From Halomonas chromatireducens (GTDB taxonomy: Bacteria; Pseudomonadota; Gammaproteobacteria; Pseudomonadales; Halomonadaceae): a DNA stretch of 64,000 bases. Positions 1-9,151 of the stretch are shown piece by piece. The stretch lies in NCBI RefSeq assembly GCF_001545155.1, contig NZ_CP014226.1, positions 1,520,545 through 1,584,544 of the forward strand. Reading direction: 5' to 3'. Under the pieces are notes generated by a model. The model worked only from the letters and a program-made list of their open reading frames with translations, was not told the origin of the DNA and did not search any database. The translations under genes were made by a program, and so were the position numbers. The stretch's first letter is position 1, and each line of letters begins with the position of its first letter.

Positions 1-617
1 TTTTCGACAGCGTTCTGCACCGCACGACCCACCAGCTCCGAGGTGCCGGGGTGGGCGGAGTGGCCCTTGACGATCACCGGGCAGCCGGCGGCCAGCGCCG
101 AGGCGGTATCGCCACCGGCTACGCTGAAAGCCAGCGGGAAGTTGCTGGCGCCGAACACGGCAACGGGGCCCAGCGGAATGTGGCGCTGGCGCAGGTCGGC
201 GCGGGGCATCGGCTCACGATCCGGCATGGCCGGGTCGAGGCGCACGTCGAGCCACTCGCCGGCGCGTACCACGCTGGCGAACAGGCGCAGCTGGCCGCAG
301 GTGCGTCCACGCTCGCCCTCGAGTCGTGCCCGGGGCAGGCCTGACTCGGCCATGGCGCGCTCGATCAGCTCGTCACCGATGGCCTCGATCTCGGCGGCGA
401 TGGTTTCCAGGAACGTGGCGCGCTGTTCAAGAGTGGTCTCGCGGTAGGCGCCGAAGGCCGCCTCGGCCAGTTCGCAGGCGCGCTCGACCTCGGCCTTGCT
501 TCCGCCGACGTAGGTGGGCGAAAGCCGCTCGCCGCTGGCGGGATTGACGGCATGGATGGGCTTGGAACTGCCGCTGACGGCCTCGCGGCCGATGAGCATC
601 TTGCCTTCCAGGGTCAT
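1..617 (-). CDS. 2,5-dioxovalerate (alpha-ketoglutarate semialdehyde) dehydrogenase, N-terminal part, cut by window edge
   Basis: The 205 visible residues are the NAD(P)-binding N-terminal part of an aldehyde dehydrogenase. The stretch [18 protein letters not shown] near residues 157-174, followed by [13 protein letters not shown], is typical of the alpha-ketoglutarate semialdehyde dehydrogenase branch, which oxidises 2,5-dioxovalerate to 2-oxoglutarate at the end of aldarate, pentose or hydroxyproline breakdown. The catalytic Cys and Glu lie beyond the window. The ATG at 617 has a GGAG eight bases upstream. The gene lies 73 bp after the TRAP large permease gene on the same strand and is probably the last gene of that operon, which points to a sugar acid as substrate (inference). 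The family call is firm; the exact substrate is not. Confidence 0.85.
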   Translation of the reverse strand, partial: MTLEGKMLIGREAVSGSSKPIHAVNPASGERLSPTYVGGSKAEVERACELAEAAFGAYRETTLEQRATFLETIAAEIEAIGDELIERAMAESGLPRARLEGERGRTCGQLRLFASVVRAGEWLDVRLDPAMPDREPMPRADLRQRHIPLGPVAVFGASNFPLAFSVAGGDTASALAAGCPVIVKGHSAHPGTSELVGRAVQNAVE

Positions 618-690
618 AAGTAACTCCATATTGTCAGAGCGATTTGGCTTCGATGGCTGGGTGTTACGTCTCGAAGCACATTGAAATGAC

Positions 691-1974
691 TCAATTGCCG
701 CGTACGGCGGTGATATCGGGCAGCCAGGTGACGATGCCGGGGAAGGCGATCAGCATCACCAGCACAACCAGCAGCGCTGCGTAATACGGCAGCATGGCCT
801 TGACCAGCGCTTCCATCGATACCTTGCCCACCCCGCAGCCCACATAGAGGCAGGTGCCTACCGGCGGCGTCAGCAGCCCGATGCCGAGAATGAAGGCCAT
901 CAGCACCCCGAAGTAGGCGGGATCGACGCCCACCGTGGTGACGATCGGCGTCAGCATCGGCGCCATGATCACCATGGCCGGGGTCAGGTCCATCACGAAG
1001 CCTACCAGCAGCAGCAGCGCGGCCACGATCATCAGCAGCCAGAACGGGTCCTGGGTGATCGCCTGCACCTGGCGCACCAGGGTCTGGGGCACCATGTTGA
1101 TGGTCAGGAACCAGGCGATCACCGTGGCGAAGGCCAGCAGCAGCAGGACCATGCCGGTCAGCCGGGCGGTGCGGATCAGCATGCCCCACAGGTCGCGCAG
1201 GCGGATTTCACGATAGAAGACCAGCGAGATGAACAGCGAGTAGAGCAGTGCGGCCACGGCCGCTTCGGTGGCGGTGAACACCCCGCCGATGATGCCGCCG
1301 ATCACGATCACCGGCAGCACCAGGGCCAGCCAGGCGGCCTTGAAGGCCTGCCACAGCAGGTCGAGGCGGAACTTGCGGGTCTGCCCGGCGCCGCCGAAGC
1401 TGGCCATGATGAAGGTGGTGACCATCAGCCCGAAGCCGATCAGCAGGCCCGGCACGATGCCGGCGATGAACAGGCGGCTGATCGACGTCTCGGTGACGAT
1501 GCCGAACAGGATCAGCGGAATTGATGGCGGAATGATGATGCCGATGACGGAGGAGACCGTGTTGATGGCAGTGGCCTGGGGAGCGGAGTAGCCCTGCTGC
1601 TTCATCGACGGGATCATCATCGCGCCGGTGGCGGCGGTGTCCGCCACCGCCGAGCCGCTGATGCCGCCGAAGAACATCGAGCCGGTGATCGCCACCTGCC
1701 CCAGGCCGCCGCGCACGAAGCCGACCAGCGCGCCGGCCAGCTCCATCAGCCGCCGGGCGATGCCGCCGGTGCTCATCACTTCACCCACCAGGATGAAAAA
1801 CGGTATCGCCAGCAGCGGGAAGTTGTTGACCCCGCGCACCGACTGTTCGATCAGGATCGACAGGGGGATGTCGGACATCACCGCCAGCACCACCGCGGCC
1901 ACGCCGAGGCCGAAGGCGATCGGCAGCCCCAGGGCGATGGAGGCGAACAGGATGCCAAGAAAGATCCACAGCAT
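691..1974 (-). CDS. TRAP transporter large permease subunit (DctM family)
   Basis: A 427-residue, strongly hydrophobic protein with about twelve predicted membrane segments; this is the usual DctM length. DctM carries the sodium-driven transport path of tripartite ATP-independent periplasmic transporters in the inner membrane. The repeats [22 protein letters not shown] (in two pieces here: [11 protein letters not shown] and GAMMIPSM, near 103-124) and [16 protein letters not shown] near 325-340 are family hallmarks. It starts 3 bp after the stop of the small permease gene, so the two are translationally coupled. The substrate cannot be read from this subunit; the downstream semialdehyde dehydrogenase and GntR-like operator suggest a sugar acid. 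Confidence 0.93.
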   Translation of the reverse strand: MLWIFLGILFASIALGLPIAFGLGVAAVVLAVMSDIPLSILIEQSVRGVNNFPLLAIPFFILVGEVMSTGGIARRLMELAGALVGFVRGGLGQVAITGSMFFGGISGSAVADTAATGAMMIPSMKQQGYSAPQATAINTVSSVIGIIIPPSIPLILFGIVTETSISRLFIAGIVPGLLIGFGLMVTTFIMASFGGAGQTRKFRLDLLWQAFKAAWLALVLPVIVIGGIIGGVFTATEAAVAALLYSLFISLVFYREIRLRDLWGMLIRTARLTGMVLLLLAFATVIAWFLTINMVPQTLVRQVQAITQDPFWLLMIVAALLLLVGFVMDLTPAMVIMAPMLTPIVTTVGVDPAYFGVLMAFILGIGLLTPPVGTCLYVGCGVGKVSMEALVKAMLPYYAALLVVLVMLIAFPGIVTWLPDITAVRGN

Positions 1975-1977
1975 GCG

Positions 1978-2547
1978 TTACGTCTCCTGGCCGGTGCGAA
2001 TCAGGGTGAGACTGCGCCAGGCGCGCCAGATGGCCACGGCGCCGATGAAGGCCGCGCAGAGCACCAGCGACACATTGATCAGGTTCCAGGGCACGCCGAG
2101 GATGGCGGTACGCCCGGTGGAACGCGAGATCACGACATAGCCACCCCAGATCAGCACGCCCATCAGGGCGATGATGATCAGGTGCTGAATCAGGTAAAGA
2201 ACGTGTGCGGCACGCGGCTTGAGCTTGCGTACCAGGTAATCCACGGCGATGTGCTCGTAGCGGGCGAAGGCCGCCGCGGCGCCGATGAAGATCAGCCAGA
2301 TGAACAGCATGCGGGCCAGCTCATCGGCCCAGGGCAGCGAGCGGTTGAACAGCGCGCGGCCGATGACATTGGCCGATACCGAGACGATCAGCGCCACCAG
2401 GATGGTGGCGATCAGATGCTCCATGAGCACCGTCAGCCAGCGGAACAGGGCCGGCCCCTTGCGTGCCTCGAAGTCGAGCTCCAGCGCCTTGCGGTTGGGG
2501 TCGTCGAGGTACTCGGCGGGATCGGGTGGCGGGGTGGATGAGATCAT
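1978..2547 (-). CDS. TRAP transporter small permease subunit (DctQ family)
   Basis: A 189-residue protein with four hydrophobic segments and the central motif LPWADELARMLFIWLIFIGA typical of DctQ, the small membrane partner of DctM. The start at 2547 is chosen over an in-frame start at 2577 because GGAG lies six bases before it. It sits between the binding-protein gene (68 bp upstream) and the large permease (3 bp downstream). The N-terminal 30 residues are polar and acidic, as expected for a cytoplasmic tail. Confidence 0.9.
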   Translation of the reverse strand: MISSTPPPDPAEYLDDPNRKALELDFEARKGPALFRWLTVLMEHLIATILVALIVSVSANVIGRALFNRSLPWADELARMLFIWLIFIGAAAAFARYEHIAVDYLVRKLKPRAAHVLYLIQHLIIIALMGVLIWGGYVVISRSTGRTAILGVPWNLINVSLVLCAAFIGAVAIWRAWRSLTLIRTGQET

Positions 2548-2615
2548 GCAGTACTCCGGTGGCAAAGCAAGGGACACAGTTGCCCCCTGCTTTGCCCATC
2601 AGTCCAGGGAAGGAA

Positions 2616-3692
2616 TCACTCGTTGCCGGCGGCGTTGGCAATTTCCTGAATGCTGGCAATCAGGTCTTCACCGATACGCGGCGCCCACTCGTCGTAGACG
2701 GGCTGTACCGCTTCCTGGAAGGCGGCGATCTGGTCGTCGTCGAGGCGGGTGATCTGCATGCCGCGCTCCTCGAGCTGATCCCGCGACCAATCGTCGTATT
2801 CGGCAGCCAGCTGGATTTCATACTCGGCCGACTTGCGGGCTGCGTCCTGCACCAGCTCCTGATACTCCGGCGCCAGGCGATCCCAGGTACGCTCGGACAT
2901 CATCATGATGAAGGGGGTGTAGACGTGGCGTGTCTCGGAGCCGTAGTCCTGCACCTCGTGGAAATTGGAGGTCAGGATGGTGCTCCAGGGGTTCTCCTGG
3001 CCGTCGACCACGCCCTGTTCCATGGCCGAGAACAGCTCGCCGAAGGCCATCGGCGTGGGGTTGGCGCCGAGCGTCTCCCAGATGGAGAGATGCACCGGGT
3101 TTTCCATGGTGCGTACGCTCAGGCCGCGTACGTCCAGGCCGGCCACGTCGTCAGGCGATGCCACCGGGCGTGCGCTGTTGGAGAGCTGACGATAGCCGTT
3201 CTCGGAGAAGGTCAGTGCCTTGATGCCGGTGCCCTCGAAGGCGTCGAGCATCTCCTGTGCCACGTCGCTGTTCATGACGGCGATGGCGGCTTCACGGGTA
3301 GGCAGCAGGAACGGCAGATCGAACACCGCCAGTTCCGAGACGTAGGTGGTGGCCGGCGACGAGGAGGGATAGGACATGTCCAGGGTGCCGGTCTGGAGCA
3401 TCTCCATCATCTGCACGTCGTCGCCCAGTTGGCTGTTGGGGAAGATATTGACGGTGATGCGGCCGTCGGTGCGCTGGGCAAGGATGTCGGCGAAGTAGCG
3501 GCTGGAGAGGTACTGCGGTGAGGTCTCGGCCAGGCCGATGCCCATGCGGATGGTATGGCTGCCGTGATCGTCGAGCACGGCGCCGTCGATGGCGGGCGGA
3601 TCGGACAGCTCCGGTGATTGGGCATGCGCCATGCCGAGAGTGAGCGTGGCCGCGCCGGCCAGGGGGAGCGTGCTGCGCCAGTAGCGTGTCAT
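2616..3692 (-). CDS. TRAP transporter substrate-binding protein (DctP family)
   Basis: A 358-residue periplasmic binding protein. An N-terminal signal peptide (MTRYWRSTLPLAGAATLTLG, cleavage after AHA near residue 24) is followed by HTIRMGIGLAETSPQY and the family region TPMAFGELFSAMEQGVVDGQENPW, where DctP proteins contact the carboxylate of the ligand through a conserved Arg. The ATG at 3692 follows a GGAG; an upstream in-frame start would bury the signal peptide. First gene of the dctP-dctQ-dctM-dehydrogenase operon, so its promoter region at about 3,810-3,870 should control the whole set. Ligand not determinable by eye; a uronate or aldarate is a guess from context. Confidence 0.92.
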   Translation of the reverse strand: MTRYWRSTLPLAGAATLTLGMAHAQSPELSDPPAIDGAVLDDHGSHTIRMGIGLAETSPQYLSSRYFADILAQRTDGRITVNIFPNSQLGDDVQMMEMLQTGTLDMSYPSSSPATTYVSELAVFDLPFLLPTREAAIAVMNSDVAQEMLDAFEGTGIKALTFSENGYRQLSNSARPVASPDDVAGLDVRGLSVRTMENPVHLSIWETLGANPTPMAFGELFSAMEQGVVDGQENPWSTILTSNFHEVQDYGSETRHVYTPFIMMMSERTWDRLAPEYQELVQDAARKSAEYEIQLAAEYDDWSRDQLEERGMQITRLDDDQIAAFQEAVQPVYDEWAPRIGEDLIASIQEIANAAGNE

Positions 3693-3813
3693 GGCGAATT
3701 CTCCAAGGATTGTCGTTGTTGAAATAGGGTCATCGAAGCGTCTTGCAGAGTGCCTGTGCCTGGTCAAGGTGACCCGTCGACCAGGCCAATCGAATGGGAG
3801 GTGGCAAACACCT

Positions 3814-3827
3814 TGTTACCGGTAACA
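3814..3827. promoter_or_regulatory. GntR-type (LacI family) operator palindrome
   Basis: TGTTACCGGTAACA is a perfect 14-bp palindrome about 120 bp upstream of the dctP start. It matches the core of the operator I recall for the LacI-family gluconate repressor GntR/IdnR of Enterobacteria. It lies just downstream of a candidate promoter, a good position for repression. No LacI-family gene is in the window. Confidence 0.7.
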
Positions 3828-3839
3828 TTCGATGCATTG

Positions 3840-3868
3840 AGGCTAGCCATAGCAACGAAAGGTGTCAA
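3840..3868 (-). promoter_or_regulatory. Candidate sigma-70 promoter of the TRAP operon
   Basis: On the minus strand a perfect -35 box TTGACA (3868-3863) is followed after 17 bp by TAGCCT (3845-3840), a weak -10 box. The expected start point near 3833 would put the GntR-like palindrome at about +6 to +19. The -35 is convincing, the -10 is not. Confidence 0.45.
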
Positions 3869-3925
3869 CGCTTATAGCGCCAACACCAACTAGACTTTAG
3901 TGGCATGCAGGATGGCAAGCGCAGC

Positions 3926-5056
3926 TCAGGGGGCGTCGAGAAAGACACCCGACTCGTACAGGGCCCTCCCCACGGCTGCCAGCATCTGTTCAGAACGCGC
4001 CACGTTGAGAACACCGCGGGTACAGGCCACGATGACAGCCCGCTGCCGCGCACTCTCCTCCCCTTGGCTTGCGATACCGGCATCACAGGTGCGCCGGTGC
4101 TGGGTGCCGGTCTTGTGGGCGAACCGTATGTCACGCCCCATTCCCGCCTTGAGTCGTCTTTCCCCGCTACTGGTGCGTGACAGTATCGCCAAGAGTTCCG
4201 CCGTGGCTTCGTCCCCCAGCGCCCTGCCCTCTCCCAGCGCAGCAAGTAGGTCGGCGAAGGCATCGAGCCGACCGGCGTTGAGGTCGGTTGCATAGTACGC
4301 CTGGAAGGCGTCATCCAACGAAGTGAGCTGCAGCGAATCATGCGCAACGCCCAGCCACCTGGCGAGCCACCGCAGTCGCTGCTCATCGCTTTCCAGCTTG
4401 CGCAGCTCGATGAAGTCGAGCCCCGTCAGACCGAAGGCATCGGGATGGAGCTGGCGGTAGACATGGCGGCGAACGTCCACCAGGGTGGTGATTGGTCCCA
4501 GTCCGTCAGGGTCTTTCACCAAGGACTGGGCCCGCCGATTGACGCTGTCGAGGCCAAGAAAATCGATCAGCATGTCGCTGGCCGTGTTGTCACTGACCGT
4601 CAGCATCGGCTCGAGCAGCTCCCGCAGCGTGAGTTCACTGCCGGGAGCGGCCCAGTTGGTAGGCCCCGCGCCGTCGACGTAATGGCTTTCGTACAGCACC
4701 AGGCGATCGTCCAGTGTCGCGCTGCCCGCCTCGACACGAGCCATCAGCTCGATGGCCACCGGTACCTTGACCAGTGACGCCAGGTACCAGGGTTCACGGT
4801 CGCGCCAGCCGTAGCGAGCCTCCTGCCCTGCATTGTCCAGTTTCCAGATATGGACACCCAGTTCGCCGTCGAAGCCCGCTTCGAGCAGGGCCAGTCGAGC
4901 GTCAAGCCGCTTGGCCCAAGCCGGTACAGTCGCGACACTGGCTTCGAGCCGATCCGTCCAGCCGGCACCGGACGCGGCCCACAGCGGAGCCGCCAGCAGC
5001 GAGAAGGCAAACAGCGCAAGCAGCGGCAAGTGCGGCGGAAGAATCCATCGAGACAT
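3926..5056 (-). CDS. Secreted class A beta-lactamase-like serine hydrolase
   Basis: A 376-residue protein with a signal peptide (residues 1-28) and the three signatures of penicillin-recognising serine enzymes: SLVK at 94-97 (catalytic Ser94 and Lys97), SDN at 155-157 and KTG at 315-317. It is longer than true class A beta-lactamases (about 290 residues), and I see no clear Omega-loop Glu166 motif, so it fits the beta-lactamase2 hydrolase family of uncertain substrate better than a resistance enzyme. The start at 5056 is the last ATG before the signal peptide; its ribosome site is weak. It follows the membrane protein gene by 35 bp on the same strand and may be co-transcribed with it. Confidence 0.82.
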   Translation of the reverse strand: MSRWILPPHLPLLALFAFSLLAAPLWAASGAGWTDRLEASVATVPAWAKRLDARLALLEAGFDGELGVHIWKLDNAGQEARYGWRDREPWYLASLVKVPVAIELMARVEAGSATLDDRLVLYESHYVDGAGPTNWAAPGSELTLRELLEPMLTVSDNTASDMLIDFLGLDSVNRRAQSLVKDPDGLGPITTLVDVRRHVYRQLHPDAFGLTGLDFIELRKLESDEQRLRWLARWLGVAHDSLQLTSLDDAFQAYYATDLNAGRLDAFADLLAALGEGRALGDEATAELLAILSRTSSGERRLKAGMGRDIRFAHKTGTQHRRTCDAGIASQGEESARQRAVIVACTRGVLNVARSEQMLAAVGRALYESGVFLDAP

Positions 5057-5091
5057 GGCGGATACCCGTTGCAAGGCGATGAATGAACCCG

Positions 5092-6213
5092 TCAGACGTA
5101 CTTGCGGAACCAGCGAGTCAGGCTGATCCAGCCCGCCGTGGCGAGCACCAGCGCCAGGCCAAAGCCCAGCACCTGCGGGTAACTGAACACCTGCCAATAC
5201 CCCAGCAGGAAGCGAAAGATCAGGAAGATCACGACGATATGGAAAATGAAAGCCATCAGCGCATCTGAGCCGACCACGGTGATCGGTTTCAGCCAGGCTG
5301 CCGCCGTGCCTCCTCCCAGCAGGCAGAGCGCGAGGATGACCAGCGCGCCACCCACGCTGAACAGCATGAAGGGCAGCTCCGGAGGGTGCTTGCCGACGTT
5401 CCAGGCCACCGCCACCAGCGCCTCGCCGAGCCCGGGCAGCGACACCGCCACGAACCCCATCAGCAGCGCCGCCCCGATGCCCGCCAGCCCCAGTACCAGC
5501 CAGCGACGCGCCGCTGGCTGCCAGTAACAGCGCAGCACTGCCTCACCGATAAGCAGCCCCACCATCACCAGCGGTAGCCGCGAGAGCTGGCCCCAGGTGT
5601 AGTGATCGGCATCCTCGACCAGTATCGCCTTGAGCGGTTCGATGCCCCAGAAACCGAAGTGGCGCTCGAGCCACCCCGCCAGCAGAGCCACCAGCAGAGG
5701 GCTCGCCAGGCGCGACCAGAGTGGCATCCTGCGCCACAGGGGCAGCACCCAGGGGATCCACAGCAGTGCGATGGCATAGAAGCCGAGGATCTCGACCCAG
5801 ATGGGAAAGCGCTGGTAAAGCAGGGTATCGAGAATGTCCTCCGGGGCGTAGAGCGGCATCATCTCAACGACGGTCAGCACCTTGTACCAGAAGAGCACCT
5901 GAAGCCCACGAAGCATCAGCTTCAGGCGCCGTCGCGGCCAGTCGGGGCTATCGCACTTCGGCAGGAAGGCCACGGCCAGGGCGATACCGAAGACGGTGAT
6001 GAACAGCGAGGAGGAGAACTTCGTCAGCAGGTGGATCGGCACCATTCCCCAGTCGGGGACCTGCCGAATGCCCAGCAAGCCGCTGACGGCATGACTGACG
6101 ATCATCAGCGCAATGGCAAACCCGCGCGCCAGATCGATCGCCTCGATACGCCCCGGCGATGGCGGCAGTACCGGGCGCTGCGCCAAGATCCCCCTCAATG
6201 CCTTCCTTAGCAT
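5092..6213 (-). CDS. Multi-pass membrane protein of the DUF1624 / acyltransferase-like family
   Basis: A 373-residue integral membrane protein with about ten hydrophobic segments. The N-terminal RIEAIDLARGFAIALMIVSH (residues 22-41) is the signature shared by heparan-alpha-glucosaminide N-acetyltransferase-like (DUF1624) and related DUF418/OpgC proteins; the His in segment 1 is the one thought to be acetylated in that family. The role may be to acylate a periplasmic glycan or small molecule, but nothing here fixes the substrate. ATG at 6213, with AAGGA ten bases upstream. Upstream is a lipoprotein gene on the same strand, downstream the secreted serine hydrolase, so a cell-envelope theme is plausible. 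Confidence 0.72.
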   Translation of the reverse strand: MLRKALRGILAQRPVLPPSPGRIEAIDLARGFAIALMIVSHAVSGLLGIRQVPDWGMVPIHLLTKFSSSLFITVFGIALAVAFLPKCDSPDWPRRRLKLMLRGLQVLFWYKVLTVVEMMPLYAPEDILDTLLYQRFPIWVEILGFYAIALLWIPWVLPLWRRMPLWSRLASPLLVALLAGWLERHFGFWGIEPLKAILVEDADHYTWGQLSRLPLVMVGLLIGEAVLRCYWQPAARRWLVLGLAGIGAALLMGFVAVSLPGLGEALVAVAWNVGKHPPELPFMLFSVGGALVILALCLLGGGTAAAWLKPITVVGSDALMAFIFHIVVIFLIFRFLLGYWQVFSYPQVLGFGLALVLATAGWISLTRWFRKYV

Positions 6214-6235
6214 GAAACGATTTCCTTATCCGCGC

Positions 6236-6607
6236 TCACTCAGGGGCGCTCAACGGCTCGACATGTTCCAGTGTCAGCCGACGTCCTTCCGTTGCCGAAT
6301 ATTCGAAATGGCCGACAACACGCACTCGCTCATCCAGGTGCGGTGCGATCTCCTCATGGGGGAAGATTTCCACGCGGTTGAGATCCTGATCCTCGACCCA
6401 GTAGTGCAAGGGATCTTCAAAACGCCGCACGACACCCTCCGTGGCAACCGTGGCACCATCATGGGCCGCCGGGTTTGCTGCCAGCACGGATAGCGTGACT
6501 TCCGCGTTGCCCTCATCCCCTCCACAGGCCGCCAGCAACAGCAAGCAGGCGCCGGCAATTGGCCCGGCGCGCCACGTCACCATGCCTGGGGTTCGTAGAC
6601 GATGCAT
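6236..6607 (-). CDS. Small lipoprotein, OB-fold-like
   Basis: A 123-residue protein with a lipobox LAAC near residue 27 after a hydrophobic signal, so it should be processed by signal peptidase II and anchored by lipid. The mature part (about 95 residues) contains alternating beta-like stretches such as GATVATEGVVRRFEDP and RVRVVGHFEYS, which resemble OB-fold domains of small periplasmic proteins. GGAGG lies five bases before the ATG. No function is recognised. It ends 22 bp before the membrane acyltransferase-like gene on the same strand. Confidence 0.75.
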   Translation of the reverse strand: MHRLRTPGMVTWRAGPIAGACLLLLAACGGDEGNAEVTLSVLAANPAAHDGATVATEGVVRRFEDPLHYWVEDQDLNRVEIFPHEEIAPHLDERVRVVGHFEYSATEGRRLTLEHVEPLSAPE

Positions 6608-6671
6608 GTGGACCTCCTTCGACCGCCGGCAACGCCGACGGCCAAATCGTAACGGATGATAGCCAGTTATC

Positions 6672-7367
6672 TCAGCGGGGCAGTACCAGCGTCAGGCCCG
6701 GCCAGACCAGGTCCGGATTGCGCAACACATGAGCATTGGCTTCATGAATCGCCTCCCAGCGATTGCTGTTGCCATAATAGCGCCCCGCGATACCTGCCAG
6801 GGTCTCTCCCCGCCGCACCTCGTATAGCGTATCACCGCGACCACGAGCGACCAGTGCCTGGTCTCGTGCCAATTCCGCAATGAGCTGGTCGATGTTCTCT
6901 TCCAGCGCTGCATCGCTGCCGCCGGCCTGAAGCAGCTCACTGCGCGCAGAACGAATCGCCTCAGCCGTGAGACGAGCCGAGTTGACGGCAGAATCGAGAT
7001 CGAGGTCGCCACCCTCCTCTTGTGGCAGGCGCGCGCGCAGTGCGGTCAGCTCACGCTGGGCCTGGCGCAACTGAGCCCCGCGCTCTTCCAGGCGGGCCGT
7101 CAGCTCATCGGCTTGCGCATCCGTGGCCTGCTCGTCGTTAGTCTCGTCATCCGCATCTTCTGTCACCTCGTTCTCTTCAACGGGGGCGTCCGTCGACTCC
7201 ACCGTTGTTTCGTCGGTCTGCTGGGCCGCTTCGGCATCACCCGCCTCCTCATCCTGCTGAGCGATGGCTGTTCCCGAGAGGGCGAACACCAGCAGGCCGG
7301 CGCTCACCAAACGGGTAACCGTCCCGAGTTGTTTCGGCCCCGTCGACGTAAGGAAAAGATCGTTCAT
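6672..7367 (-). CDS. LysM-domain periplasmic protein with acidic linker and coiled coil
   Basis: A 231-residue protein. A signal peptide (to about residue 36) leads into a very acidic stretch rich in Glu, Asp and Thr (about 37-80), then a helical, coiled-coil-like part (about 82-115), a second helical part, and a C-terminal LysM domain (about 182-231: YEVRRGETLAGIAGRYYG ... NPDLVWPGLTLVLP). LysM domains bind peptidoglycan glycan chains, so the protein probably sits on the cell wall. The start at 7367 has GAGAGGTG upstream; the longer frame begins without a signal peptide. The acidic linker fits a halophile. No enzymatic domain is visible. Confidence 0.8.
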   Translation of the reverse strand: MNDLFLTSTGPKQLGTVTRLVSAGLLVFALSGTAIAQQDEEAGDAEAAQQTDETTVESTDAPVEENEVTEDADDETNDEQATDAQADELTARLEERGAQLRQAQRELTALRARLPQEEGGDLDLDSAVNSARLTAEAIRSARSELLQAGGSDAALEENIDQLIAELARDQALVARGRGDTLYEVRRGETLAGIAGRYYGNSNRWEAIHEANAHVLRNPDLVWPGLTLVLPR

Positions 7368-7634
7368 AGCGACACCTCTCTGCAACGGTTCTGACAGCAT
7401 TGTCTTGTTCTTGATCGTCAAACGCCTTCCTGCAAAGGACGATGCCCCGACAGCGCAGGCGTGCAGGCGTTGCTCATGGGTCAAGTATGGACAGCCATGG
7501 CTAAAGTTTCTCGTCGAGGCTTCAACGTAAATCAGGTCAGCCTGTTTCAGAAGAGCTGCATTCGCCTTCTTAGGCCTGAAACGAGCACTACACATTTCTT
7601 TACGCAAATATCTTGCTATTCTTCCAGTCATAGA

Positions 7635-7672
7635 CAAATATATTTGCAGGCATGCCGCAACAGCATGTCTGC
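7635..7672 (+). promoter_or_regulatory. Palindrome and leader hairpin upstream of the amino acid ABC operon
   Basis: CAAATATATTTG at 7635-7646 is a perfect 12-bp palindrome. It abuts a hairpin with ten-base arms (7646-7655 and 7663-7672, one G.U pair, seven-base loop) ending 31 bp before the binding-protein ATG. These are the only clear structures in the 336-bp divergent region between the LysM gene and the ABC operon. Function unknown; an operator and a leader structure are both possible. Confidence 0.4.
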
Positions 7673-7703
7673 GCCATACAACAACGACAAGAGGAAAAAA
7701 ATC

Positions 7704-8441
7704 ATGAAACAGTTGCTTACCTGGTCCGCTCTCGGTCTGTCACTGGCCATTGCCTCTGCCGCCACAGCCGACAAGCTCATCGTCGCAACCGACACCGCTT
7801 TCGTGCCCTTCGAGTTCATGCAGGATGGCGAATACGTCGGCTTCGACATCGACATGTGGGCCGCCATCGCCGAAGAAAATGGATGGGAGTACGAGCTCCG
7901 TCCCATGGACTTCTCGGGCATCATCCCCGCGCTGCAGACCAATCAGGTCGACGTTGCCCTGGCCGGCATCACCATCCGCGAGGACCGAGCCGAGGTCATC
8001 GATTTTTCCGACGGCTACTACGACAGCGGTTTCACCCTGATGGTCCCGATCGATAGCGAGATCGAAACCACCGATGACCTGGCCGGCAAGAGAATTGCCC
8101 TGCGCATGGGCACCTCTGCCGCCGACTATGCCCAGGAGCACTTCAACGAGACCGAGCTACGCCTGCTGCCCAATATCGACAACGCCTATCTGGAACTGCG
8201 CTCGGGCCGCGTCGACGCCGCCATGCACGACACACCCAACGTGCTCTATTACATCGCGACCGCCGGCGATGGCGAGGTCAAGGCCGTCGGCGAGCAGATG
8301 ATGGCTCATGAGTACGGCATCGGCTTTCCCAAGGGCAGCGAGCTGGTCGAAGACGTGAACGCATCGCTCGCCGCCATGCGTGACGATGGCCGCTACGACG
8401 AAATCTATGAAAAGTGGTTCGGTTCCCGTCCGGGTGAGTGA
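7704..8441 (+). CDS. Polar amino acid ABC transporter substrate-binding protein (GlnH-like)
   Basis: A 245-residue family 3 solute-binding protein. Signal peptide 1-22, then [21 protein letters not shown] and [14 protein letters not shown], the classic start of glutamine/arginine/histidine-type binding proteins; [10 protein letters not shown] and the Asp in AAMHDTPN near 170 belong to the ligand pocket. AAGAGG lies upstream of the ATG at 7704; the longer frame has no ribosome site. First gene of a binding protein-permease-ATPase operon. Its close likeness to E. coli GlnH suggests glutamine, but amino acid specificity cannot be read reliably. Confidence 0.9.
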   Translation: MKQLLTWSALGLSLAIASAATADKLIVATDTAFVPFEFMQDGEYVGFDIDMWAAIAEENGWEYELRPMDFSGIIPALQTNQVDVALAGITIREDRAEVIDFSDGYYDSGFTLMVPIDSEIETTDDLAGKRIALRMGTSAADYAQEHFNETELRLLPNIDNAYLELRSGRVDAAMHDTPNVLYYIATAGDGEVKAVGEQMMAHEYGIGFPKGSELVEDVNASLAAMRDDGRYDEIYEKWFGSRPGE

Positions 8442-8494
8442 AGCCGTTCGTCACACTCCCTCAACGACGCCCCTGACGAGATCCGAGGTATACG

Positions 8495-9151
8495 ATGAAT
8501 ACAGATTGGTCCGTCATCGCCACCTTCATGCCGCAGTTGCTGAACGGTGCCAAGATGACCCTTTTCATCACCCTGGTCGGGCTGTCCGGCGGCATGGTGG
8601 TCGGCGCAATAGCCGGCCTCATGCGCACCTACGGCAACTGGCTGCTCAACTACACGGCTATGATCTACATCGAGGTGATCCGCGGAACGCCGATCGTGGT
8701 TCAGGTGATGTTCCTTTACTTCGCGCTGCCGGTGCTGGCCAGTATTCGCATCGACCCTCTGACGGCGGCGATGATCGCCATCATCATCAATGCCGGTGCC
8801 TATATCGCCGAGATCGTCCGTGGTTCGCTGCAATCGATCAGCCGAGGGCTTGCCGAGGCCGGTCTGGCGCTCGGCCTGCCGCGATGGAAGGTACTGGTGC
8901 ATATCGTCGGTCCGCTGGCGTTTCGCCGGCTGATTCCCCCGCTCGGCAACCAGTTCATCATCAGTCTCAAGGACACGTCGCTGTTCATCGTGATCGGTGT
9001 CAGTGAGCTGACCCGGACCGGCCAGGAGATCATGGCAGCCAATTTCCGTGCCGTGGAGATATGGAGCGCCATCGCGGTGATGTACTTGATCATGACGGGT
9101 TCCCTCACCCTGATGCTGCGCTACATCGAGAGAAGGATGAAGATCCTATGA
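8495..9151 (+). CDS. Polar amino acid ABC transporter permease (GlnP-like)
   Basis: A 218-residue inner-membrane permease of the His/Glu/Gln/Arg/opine (HEQRo) class. It has about five membrane segments, the entry motif [18 protein letters not shown] (residues 66-83) and the EAA loop [25 protein letters not shown], where the ATPase docks (shown here in pieces: [18 protein letters not shown], near 123-147). It begins 53 bp after the binding-protein gene and overlaps the ATPase gene by four bases (ATGA). The protein is complete. Confidence 0.92.
   Translation: MNTDWSVIATFMPQLLNGAKMTLFITLVGLSGGMVVGAIAGLMRTYGNWLLNYTAMIYIEVIRGTPIVVQVMFLYFALPVLASIRIDPLTAAMIAIIINAGAYIAEIVRGSLQSISRGLAEAGLALGLPRWKVLVHIVGPLAFRRLIPPLGNQFIISLKDTSLFIVIGVSELTRTGQEIMAANFRAVEIWSAIAVMYLIMTGSLTLMLRYIERRMKIL

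Noticed and set aside
2463-3521. 352-codon plus-strand frame over the TRAP binding-protein gene
   Set aside because: Antisense of a clear DctP gene; the composition is that of a mirrored high-GC frame and it has no ribosome site.
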